A stretch of 64,000 nt of DNA, taken from positions 35,599,079 through 35,663,078 of the forward strand of contig CM039464.1 of assembly GCA_022414725.1 (NCBI GenBank). The letters are read 5' to 3'. This DNA is from Microglena sp. YARC (taxonomy: Eukaryota > Chlorophyta > Chlorophyceae > Chlamydomonadales > Chlamydomonadaceae). The notes under the pieces were generated by a model. The model was not told the DNA's origin, ran no database searches, and worked only from the letters and a program-made list of their open reading frames with translations. A program made the position numbers and the translations under genes. Within the stretch, counting starts at the first letter, position 1, and every line of letters starts with the position of its first letter. Below are positions 51,035 to 58,715 of this stretch, in pieces.

Positions 51035-51681
51035 CTACGTGCGAGGAGATTTAGCTTCGTAATAGCATGGATCGATACAGAATATACAACTGCACGAAAA
51101 ACATAACAGCAAGCAGCTCCAGAATGCCCTTTTCCTGAGCGGACGATACCCGAATAGCCTTACGTAATCGTCCATGTATCCCCACGTGTTTGCCGTGTAC
51201 GTCTTTTCTATCTCTACAATCTTCTTCAATCGAGCAGCATTCTGGTCGTACTCAATTTTGGCACCAGATAATAGGTGGATTGTCGTGCCGTCAAACGTGA
51301 ACATAGTCTTATTCATCACGTTCGATGTACGCCTGAAGTAGAATGTCTCTTTGTACAGGTCGAGTATTTCTAAACATTTCTTGGCGTCATCCTCATTATC
51401 GAATACAATGGGCGTTCCTGCCTCCCGGCCGATTTTTTAAAATTTCTAATCAGGATTTAGAGCCTCCTGAACGACTCGCTAGCTTGAGACATGAGCACCA
51501 AGGAATCACAAATCCGCTCCATACCATGTTTCGCAACCAGGCAAAATCGGCCGGGAGGCAGGAACGCCCATTATACCACCGTTCCATGTAAAATAAACTT
51601 GTTGCACTTGTCATTCCACGTACTGCCTGAAACTGTGAAACACACATACATGCTTGTATCCAACTTCTTGAAGTTATCCAT
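51035..51681 (-). pseudogene. Hypothetical gene interrupted by a MITE
   Basis: The 5' part starts at ATG 51681 (MDNFKKLDTSMYVCF) and is open to the MITE at 51571. On the other side an open frame (DNEDDAKKCLEILDLYKETF) continues to a stop at 51035-51037, with a hydrophobic patch near its end (FWSCLLLCFSCSCIF). Both halves have the same style and orientation, so a MITE split one gene of about 160 codons; the join needs a one-base adjustment. Family unknown. Confidence 0.5.
51408..51571. mobile_element. MITE, ATGGGCGTTCC family
   Basis: 164 bp with ~28-bp terminal inverted repeats (ATGGGCGTTCCTGCCTCCCG). Right flank TA; left flank CA, apparently a mutated TA. Confidence 0.9.
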
Positions 51682-51868
51682 TGTTTCTGTTTTACACAGA
51701 AGAGATAGGGTGCGCAAAGCAATATACTAGACATAGTCTTGATTTTTTATGCTTGTGAAAAATAAACATGGTATCATTCTCATCAGACAGGTTTCGATTT
51801 CTACCCCAGGACGTAAGGTAATGTGCATGATGTGGATGCATACCGTCATTCCTCAAAGTTGGCATCTA

Positions 51869-52033
51869 ATGGGCGTTCCTGCCTCCCGGCCGATTTTTTT
51901 TAAATTTCTAATCAGGATTTAGAGCCTCCTGAACGACTCGCTAGCTTGAGACATCAGCACAAAGGAATCACAAATCCGCTCCATACCATGTTTAGAAACC
52001 AGTCAAAATCGGCCGGGAGGCAGGAACGCCCAT
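51869..52033. mobile_element. MITE, ATGGGCGTTCC family
   Basis: 165 bp, TA at 51867-51868 and 52034-52035. Internal sequence near-identical to the copy at 51408. Confidence 0.92.
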
Positions 52034-52410
52034 TATCTGGTGAACGGTGCATTATGTGTGCAAGAGATGCACTCTGGTTATGCTGTCCGATAGGATAGAT
52101 AGATAGATAGGATAACGCACTTTATCACGACACATGCCGCATCCTCACACACGCGTCGCGGCGGCTGCTGTCGAGATGATGATGCCCACTCTCACTCATT
52201 CTCACGCACGCACTCTATCACACGCAAACGGCGGAACACTGTCGAATGTATCAGGCATGCCCAATCCTTGTGTATTGCTGGAGGTACGATCGCCGGGCAT
52301 CATAAAGGACCTCCTCGCCCCGAGCATGCATATTTTTCTTTTATTCTCCTCATCATCCTCTTCACTACCGCGTTATTATGCACATAATAATGGTGTAAAC
52401 GGCGCGCATT
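52034..52410. other. Intergenic, GATA microsatellite and dispersed repeat
   Basis: A short (GATA)n at 52095-52113, a GTCGCGGCGGCTGCTGTCGA lead-in, and 120 bp (52250-52370) related to the 27.9/39.0 kb repeat. GGTGTAAAC lies at 52392-52400. Confidence 0.5.
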
Positions 52411-52413
52411 GGG

Positions 52414-52423
52414 ATATATATAG
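52414..52423 (+). promoter_or_regulatory. TATA box of the T5orf172 gene
   Basis: ATATATATAG lies 28 nt before the ATG at 52451 and 14 nt after GGTGTAAAC. The same arrangement (GGTGTAAAC, CGCGCATTGGGATATATATA, ATGGCGCACATG) occurs at 50660-50732. Confidence 0.6.
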
Positions 52424-52450
52424 GAGCATAGGAGCAGCTCGACAGCGATC

Positions 52451-53941
52451 ATGGCGCACATGACAACCAATGTCGTGTACGCGTTGGTTGAGCACAAGTT
52501 CATTCAGAAAGATGAGATCGTCGTCAAGGTGGGCAGGACGTCGAAGCCCTTTGGTCAGCGACTTTCTCAGTACCCGAAGAACTCAAAGATGATATTCGCA
52601 ATCCACGTACTTAATCCGCGTGCTTGTGTGGAGGCTGAGACTGCCCTGCTCCGATACCTTAGCGGAGATTACCCTCGAGTCAAGCACCGTCTAGGATACG
52701 AGTACTACCAACTTGACGCGGGTGATGCAGGTGCCGTCTTTCGGGAGATGGCCGATGTCGTATTCGAGTACGTGTGGACAGGTGGCGTCGACAACCTTGA
52801 TTGCTGCACCGAGGACGTGCCACCCATCTTTGCCGTTGTTGAGCGAGAGAAGGAGAGAGAGAAGACTGTCTCTAGAATGGTCGCCAAGATATTCGAGAAC
52901 GTCTTGAGGAGCAATACCCCACCTTCCGTGGAGGTACTTGCATCTCTTCTGTGCCCTGAGCTGCAGCGCCCCTTTCGTGGCGTGACGTTGCACCCCAATC
53001 TTCTGAAGATCGTGTTGATAGAGGAGACACTCGCTGATCTGGGGTTTTCGTCCCCGTTCGACACTGAGACAATCATCCCGAACATGATGACGGTGTTCGA
53101 CGCCAAGCTCAAGGGAACACAGATGTTCAGCGACTACGCAAACACCGCTAGGCTGTTCAGCCATGCATCGTGCGGCGTTCGCGACGGGTGGGACCTGCGC
53201 AAGGTGTCCAAGGCTGTGAAGATGATCCTGAACGCCGTGGGTCTGGATATGGTGAGCGTGACCAAGCGGGTGCAGGTCAATGGAAAGAGAACTCAGGAGG
53301 AGAGGAACTACCGCCTGTGCCCGGAGAGTGTCTGCCGTTTGCTCGAGCTCGTGAAACTTCGTCTTCTGAGCACGGACCTCACGCCGCAGCTGCCCTTTCT
53401 GGCCACGAGCTGTCCATGTACAGCTCTTCGGGCACAGGCGGTAGTTCCTCTCCTCCTGAGTTCTCTTTCCATTGACCTGCACCCGCTTCGTCACGCTCAC
53501 CATGTCGATACCACGAGCGCGCAGGTCAAGGGCAAGCGCACCAAGGAGGAGAGGAACTACCGCCTGGGCCCGGAGAGTGTCTCCCGGATGCTGGAGCTCT
53601 TGAAACTTCGTCTTCTGCGCACGGACCTCACGCAGACGCCGCTGCCCTTTTGGGTCACGAGCTGTCCATGTACAGCCATAGTCCATCGGCAAACAACGGA
53701 TTGTATTATTAAACAAGCGGCGGAGCCCCTTTCACCTCTTCCCCCAGCGGAGCGACCGGGGGCGACCGGAGGGGAGCCCCCACAAAGGAGTCCGCGAGGA
53801 ACCGAGCGGGTGGGCGACCGGAAGAAAGCCCACAGTTCACATCAACCAGCAGACACACTCCACACTACACACTACACACTACTACACACTACTACACACT
53901 ACTGTGTAACTAACTGTCAAGTCTTACACAATTGTTTGTAA
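52451..53941 (+). CDS. T5orf172/GIY-YIG-like protein with rearranged C-terminus, 496 aa
   Basis: The N-terminal domain (VVYALVEHKF, VVKVGRTSKPFGQRLSQYP, CVEAETALLRYL) parallels the intact paralogue at 22697-23986. The middle region is charged and helical. From about residue 275 the DNA contains an inverted duplication: a ~75-bp segment coding RVQVNGKRTQEERNYRLC reappears reversed (53420-53505) and then again forward in a variant (QVKGKRTKEERNYRLG). The frame stays open through all of it and then into the GC-rich repeat and a (CACTACTA)n-like run, so the last ~150 residues are probably not native. Confidence 0.65.
   Translation: MAHMTTNVVYALVEHKFIQKDEIVVKVGRTSKPFGQRLSQYPKNSKMIFAIHVLNPRACVEAETALLRYLSGDYPRVKHRLGYEYYQLDAGDAGAVFREMADVVFEYVWTGGVDNLDCCTEDVPPIFAVVEREKEREKTVSRMVAKIFENVLRSNTPPSVEVLASLLCPELQRPFRGVTLHPNLLKIVLIEETLADLGFSSPFDTETIIPNMMTVFDAKLKGTQMFSDYANTARLFSHASCGVRDGWDLRKVSKAVKMILNAVGLDMVSVTKRVQVNGKRTQEERNYRLCPESVCRLLELVKLRLLSTDLTPQLPFLATSCPCTALRAQAVVPLLLSSLSIDLHPLRHAHHVDTTSAQVKGKRTKEERNYRLGPESVSRMLELLKLRLLRTDLTQTPLPFWVTSCPCTAIVHRQTTDCIIKQAAEPLSPLPPAERPGATGGEPPQRSPRGTERVGDRKKAHSSHQPADTLHTTHYTLLHTTTHYCVTNCQVLHNCL
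53713..53850 (+). repeat. GC-rich hairpin repeat, second copy
   Basis: Partner of 26300-26435. It overlaps the 3' part of the T5orf172 open frame. Confidence 0.7.
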
Positions 53942-53979
53942 AAGATTCAGTGTAACACTCGGGCGTTTCCGATGTGTCG

Positions 53980-54045
53980 TCTCAAGCAGACTTCTGCTCG
54001 ACAACTATGTCGGGAGTATGAAAGAGGAATCGCGGGACACACGGC
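53980..54045 (+). repeat. Two-hairpin module, truncated
   Basis: Hairpin CAAGCAGACTTCTGCTCG and CGCGGGACACACGG only; the GC hairpin and tail are missing. Confidence 0.5.
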
Positions 54046-54158
54046 GGCAATACGCTTCGGTATCACACCGCAATGAGAAAAAATAAATTCAGGCCAAATT
54101 TTCTATATGGAGACCATCCCACAATTGCTACCTCCATGAAGTGAGCTGAGTACACAAA

Positions 54159-54621
54159 GAGCGAGCGGAGGAGTTCGGTACTGCACCACTCTTCAACGTG
54201 ACTGCAGTTGCATCATCCACCTCCAGCATGGTCGTGCTGCAATTTCTCCTCACACTAGTGAACATCCCACGCACAAGACCATTCATGGCATCAATATTTT
54301 GGGTGGTGGCACCGATTACAAACTCTTCCAGGAGCGCCTTGGCAAATTGCTGCTCATCCATGGGAGAGTTCACAAGAGTGGCAAGAGCTCGAATGACAAC
54401 ATCCGTCCAAGTACGCGTCGGACTGCAACAGCAAGAGATAAACGAATGTTGTGTGTCATTTGCTAGCATGTTCTACGGCAAGTAGTGTGGCGTAACACAT
54501 ATCGTTCGGCTATCATCAGGCAAGCATGTACAAACCTTAGCCTCTCGATGCGACGATCATATGCCGCTCTTGCAGCCGGGTGTTGTGAAAGCAAAGCATC
54601 TAGTTCAGCGTCGCCATCCAT
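54159..54621 (-). CDS. Spliced gene, copy 2 (one GT-AG intron)
   Basis: Exon 1 54621-54536 (MDGDAELDALL ... RRIERL) and exon 2 from 54422 downward (SPTRTWTDVVIRALATLV, MDEQQFAKALLEE, QNIDAMNGLVRGM) join in frame through a split Ser codon. The intron is 54535-54423: 113 nt, GTTTGT donor, TTGCTGTTGCAG acceptor. Unspliced, exon 1 hits a stop after about 50 codons. The product is helical and at least 115 residues; the open frame ends at 54128, but homology with copy 1 stops at about 54159, so the true end is unclear. Family unknown. A TATAAAAAA lies 30 nt upstream. Confidence 0.6.
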
Positions 54622-54650
54622 GAACTGCAATAAAGAACATGAATGGAGAC

Positions 54651-54659
54651 TTTTTTATA
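54651..54659 (-). promoter_or_regulatory. TATA box of the spliced gene
   Basis: TATAAAAAA on the minus strand, 30 nt before the ATG at 54621. Conserved in copy 1 (40328-40336). Confidence 0.5.
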
Positions 54660-54699
54660 CCCCCATGCAGTCAAAGCCATCAAAAAATCCGCTATCGAG

Positions 54700-54830
54700 C
54701 CTCCGGCATTCTTCAGTATTTATTTGTTGTTGAAATACTTGTTGTTACAGAGATGGAGAGTCTTCTTTTCAGAGGTGTTCATGTGAACACGTTTAAAATA
54801 GGGATTGATTGATGGATGATTCTTATTTTT
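54700..54830 (+). repeat. Single unit of the TGTTCA-TG-TGAACA repeat
   Basis: One array unit (CGAGCCTCCGGCATTC to GGGATTGATTGATGG), placed like the array after copy 1 of the spliced gene but not amplified. Confidence 0.8.
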
Positions 54831-54859
54831 TCTTCGTAGTCAAAGTAGTTCTGGCCGGC

Positions 54860-55165
54860 CATTTCATCGCTCTATTTCTCCGCCCAGGGGCTCTGCCCAC
54901 GCTGGAGCAGCCTTCAGGAAGATGCCAGCTGCCCCCACAATGTCTCTGTCGCATGTGAATCGACAGTTCTTGCAGGTGTATGTCTCTCCTCCACACTTGT
55001 TTAAGAAACCGCACATAGGGCATGTCTGACTTGTGTAATGCAGGAACACTGTCCCGTACTCTTAACACTTCTCCTTCAGCCGATTGAACAGCACAGAGTG
55101 GCTCAAAGTCAGCATTCAACACGAGTTTAACAAAGATGCAGCAAACCAGGCTAGAGAATGGGGAA
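54860..55165 (-). pseudogene. TnpB/Fanzor C-terminal fragment
   Basis: One frame reads TSQTCPMCGFLNKCGG, YTCKNCRF and CDRDIVGAAGIFLKA: the zinc ribbon (two CxxC pairs) plus the last RuvC motif with the catalytic Asp of TnpB-type proteins. The preceding ~30 codons (DFEPLCAVQSAEGEV) are in another frame, shifted near 55052. The N-terminal domains are gone. It is closer to prokaryotic-style TnpB or Fanzor2 than to the three Fanzors here. Confidence 0.65.
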
Positions 55166-55232
55166 AGAAAGCTTACAAAGTGTTGCCTTCATCAGATGTC
55201 GAGGAGCTCATCAATACTGTCACGTCACAAAT

Positions 55233-56057
55233 TCAAATCATGATGGAATTCGGAGAGTATCTAAGAAGAATCTTGACACAGGACGCATTCGCATACATCA
55301 GTGCCGACCTCCCATGACATTCGGTCGCCAACACTTGTGTGTAGGGGGAATGCCGAAGAAGAATCTTGACACAGGCCGCGTGACCATGGAAACACGCCAT
55401 CATCAATGCCGACAATCCGAAATGATCGGTCGCCAGCACTTGTGTGTCGGGGGAATGTCGAAGCAGAATCTTGACACAGGCCGCGTGACCATGGATACAT
55501 GCCCACATCAATGCCGACATCCCATGATTGTCTGTCGCCAGCACTTGTTCGTTCGGAGAGTATCCAAGAAGAATCTTGACACATGCTGCATTCGCATGCC
55601 CCCCCTGAATGCCACAAGCACGCATCAGTGCCGACATCCCATGATTATTCGTCGCAAGCACTTGCTCGTTCGGAGAGTTCCTAATGAGAATCTCGACCAG
55701 GGAGACGTTGCCCTGTTTACAGCCCCCAATCAATGCCGTCTCCCCAGAGTAGTTCGGAGGCTTCGCAAGAAGCATCGCCGCCCTCGAAACTGCATCGGCC
55801 TCGTTATCCAGCATCCGTTCGCAAGTCCCCACGGCACCGAGGTCGCATTGCATGCGGAACAGTGTGTTCTTGTCGAGGGTTTTGGCCTCTCGCATGGCGA
55901 GCTCCAGCCGATCCGGCCATGCGAACCCGCCGCGGATGGCTTTGTTGGTGCACAAAATTGCGGTCTCGCCGCAGAGCGTCGCGATGGAACGGATCAACGG
56001 GAACGGTAACATCTCAACGTGGAAAGATGAAGAAGACACCGACGAAGACGAAGACAT
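55233..56057 (-). CDS. Ankyrin repeat protein, 274 aa
   Basis: After a Ser-rich start and an F-box-like or helical N-terminus (PFPLIRSIATLCGETAILC), four to five ankyrin units of about 35 residues (HGMSALMWACIHGHAACVKILL) run to the C-terminus. Expected to mediate protein binding. The final unit is shortened (MYANASCVKILL), suggesting a small internal deletion. Intact from ATG 56057. Not closely related to the ankyrin gene at 41.8 kb. Confidence 0.8.
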   Translation of the reverse strand: MSSSSSVSSSSFHVEMLPFPLIRSIATLCGETAILCTNKAIRGGFAWPDRLELAMREAKTLDKNTLFRMQCDLGAVGTCERMLDNEADAVSRAAMLLAKPPNYSGETALIGGCKQGNVSLVEILIRNSPNEQVLATNNHGMSALMRACGIQGGHANAACVKILLGYSPNEQVLATDNHGMSALMWACIHGHAACVKILLRHSPDTQVLATDHFGLSALMMACFHGHAACVKILLRHSPYTQVLATECHGRSALMYANASCVKILLRYSPNSIMI

Positions 56058-56099
56058 TTTCTCGTTCGCGGTGGTGGTTGCTGAGCCACCACCGATGAC

Positions 56100-56356
56100 T
56101 AGCGGTTTTCCAAAAAGAGGAGAATAGGGGGGTCTCTGAGGCTGTTAAAGTACAGGGAATCGATCAATCTTTTCACTCGTCGTGAAGCGTGTTGTGTACG
56201 GTCACACTGGAGTGTTTATTTTACAGTTCAAATCAGTCATGGGATGTGAGTTTCGTGACCTCTTTTTTTGCCTGCAGTTGTCTTCAACAGCAACCTTAAT
56301 GTATGTTGTGTTGGGGGTTCCTTGGTTTTATGTACGGTGTGTGGTTTGTGCAGTTA
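56100..56356. other. Intergenic, no gene recognised
   Basis: A plus-strand open frame from 56182 (98 codons) runs into the MITE and is probably fortuitous. Confidence 0.3.
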
Positions 56357-56520
56357 ATGGGCGTTCCTGCCTCCCGGCCGATTTTGCCTGGTTGCGAAAC
56401 ATGGGATGGAGCGGATTTGTGATTCCTTGGTGCTCATGTCTCAAGCTAGCGAGTCGTTCAGGAGGCTCTAAATCCTGATTAGAAATTTAAAAAAATCGGC
56501 CGGGAGGCAGGAACGCCCAT
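56357..56520. mobile_element. MITE, ATGGGCGTTCC family (reverse orientation)
   Basis: 164 bp, TA at 56355-56356 and 56521-56522. The internal sequence is the reverse complement of the copies at 51 kb. Confidence 0.92.
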
Positions 56521-56654
56521 TAGTTCACAACAATCTTGAATTGCAACGTTTTACAAAGTTGGTGGTTGAGAGCTGCTTCTTGGCCTGATAGGTAAAGATT
56601 GTCGCACACCTTGAACAAGTTATCGATATGCATCTTATTGAGGTCAGCATATTA

Positions 56655-57305
56655 TTGTTCATGTGAACACGTTTTAAATAGGGATTGATGTGAGCCTCCG
56701 GCATTCTTCTTCAGTATTTATTTTTTGTTGAAATAATTGTTGTTACAGAGACGGGGAGTCTTTTCAGAGGTGTTCATGTGAACACGTTTTAAATAGGGAT
56801 TGATGTGAGCCTCCGGCATTCTTCTTCAGTATTTATTTTTTGTTGAAATAATTGTTGTTACAGAGATGGGGAGTCTTTTCAGAGGTGTTCATGTGAACAC
56901 GTTTTAAAAAGGGATTGATGTGAGCCTCCGGCATTCTTCTTCAGTATTTATTTTTTGTTGAAATAATTGTTGTTACAGAGATGGGGAGTCTTTTCAGAGG
57001 TGTTCATGTGAACACGTTTTAAATAGGGATTGATGTGAGCCTCCGGCATTCTTCTTCAGTATTTATTTTTTGTTGAAATAATTGTTGTTACAGAGATGGA
57101 GAGTCTTTTCAGAGGTGTTCATGTGAACACGTTTTAAATAGGGATTGATGTGAGCCTCCGGCATTCTTCTTCAGTATTTATTTTTTGTTGAAATAATTGT
57201 TGTTACAGAGATGGGGAGTCTTTTCAGAGGTGTTCATGTGAACACGTTTTAAATAGGGATTGATGTGAGCCTCCGGCATTCTTCATACAATTTTTCGGTC
57301 AATCA
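56655..57305 (+). repeat. Tandem array, 6 copies of a ~117-bp unit
   Basis: As at 40350-41030 but with CGTTTTAAATAGGG and ATGGGGAGTC variants shared by most units, which shows local homogenisation. It ends in the same TTCATACAATTTTTCGGTCA. Confidence 0.9.
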
Positions 57306-57439
57306 AATGATTCTCGCGTTCGTTCTGTATTTTGGGGGGCCTTGGAGTGAGACCACATCCTTTTAGTCCGTTTATCAACCGAGGCATAAGAAACAATGCG
57401 TCAAACAATGTATTATTGTTTGCTAATGCATATATTAAA

Positions 57440-57723
57440 ATGGATATAACTCAAGTTTTGCAACACCCTCCATCAATCGACAAAAATCTTGCCACACAAC
57501 TTGTATGCATTGTTGTATGCAATGGATACACTCAACAGGCAAGTATCCGCCAAATATTGAAATCAATTGCGAACGGCTCATCAAATGGTATCAAAACAAC
57601 GAAAACAAACCTGAACTCCGCGATCAAATCATTTCAGACTACAACGTTTTGTATGGAACCATGGCCTTTCAGAATTTTGCAATCAAATCATGCAATGTAG
57701 CACCCAAATCTTCTCAACCATGA
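57440..57723 (+). pseudogene. Small hypothetical gene, frameshifted
   Basis: From ATG 57440 (MDITQVLQHPPSIDKNLATQ) one frame runs to about 57540. A second continues with LIKWYQNNENKPELRDQIIS to the TGA at 57721-57723. One-base shift near 57540. About 94 residues, AT-rich, family unknown. It ends 27 bp before the transposon's left end. Confidence 0.4.
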
Positions 57724-57795
57724 CAATGTCCGAAGATGCCGATTTGTCTACAGTCGGCGGAACAGTAAAATGAAACATATATCAGATGGAAATAA

Positions 57796-58669
57796 ATGTA
57801 CGACATCGCCGTTAGAAAATTGGCGTTAAGAATGGTTTCTGAATTGGGTGTGTTAAAAACTTCTGTGTTTACGAACATCAGTCGTTCTACTCTGTGGAGA
57901 TGGAAACGCTTTGGTGTAAATCGAAAACGACGTGAATTTGTAAGCAACCTTTTTGAGACGAATAAGGATTTGTTAAAATCGTTTTTATTGTCAACTCAAT
58001 GCACAACCGCAAGAGGCGTTGTTGCTTTTTTCAAAAGTACTCACAATGTACGATTATCAAGTAAAACAGTGTATCGTTTCATAAAACTCATTGGTTTTAC
58101 AAGAAAAAGGAGCAAACTCCGTGGACAGTGTAAAGGAGACTTAGTTCCACTTGTCAATGAATTTTGTAGTAGATACACGGAGACAATCAATGCTGGGAAA
58201 ATTTTAGTATCAGTTGACGAATGTGGGTTTAGTGAGCGTCTCAAGCCACATTATGGGTATTCCCTTGTAGGAAAACCTGTTATCGTTAAAACTACTGGTG
58301 GGTGGGTACACCACAGTTTGTTGATGGCAGTTTTTTCAGATGGTAGGAAAGAGTTCGTTGTGAAGAAAGGATCTGTGAAGAAGACGGACTTCGTTGCATT
58401 TATTGAATCATTGAGTTTGTGCAATAACTCAGTAGTAATAATGGACAATGCCAGTATCCATAAGAAATTGGTCCTCAGTCATTTGTTACACACCTCCTTA
58501 CAGTCCAGAATTCAATGCTATTGAGCTATGCTTTGCTAAGGTGAAGAGAGACTTTCGTCGTTTGAACTATATACCGAATGAAACAAAGACGCACGTGTCT
58601 GATATGATTTCCTTGGCATTCGGCAACCTCACTGATAAAATTATTATGGGTTGTTTTGAACACGTTTGA
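57796..58669 (+). pseudogene. IS630/mariner transposase of transposon B, one frameshift
   Basis: Helix-turn-helix (VFTNISRSTLWRWKRFG) and DDE motifs SVDECGF, VVIMDNASIHKK and TPPYSPEFNAIE. The frame shifts by one base between 58466 and 58490, between the second and third catalytic residues. It starts MYDIAVRK, like MYNLDRRS of copies A and B, but is otherwise a separate lineage. Confidence 0.8.
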
Positions 58670-58715
58670 AACACTTATGTGTATAAAGCAGTCTGTGACC
58701 TATTGATTATTAAAG

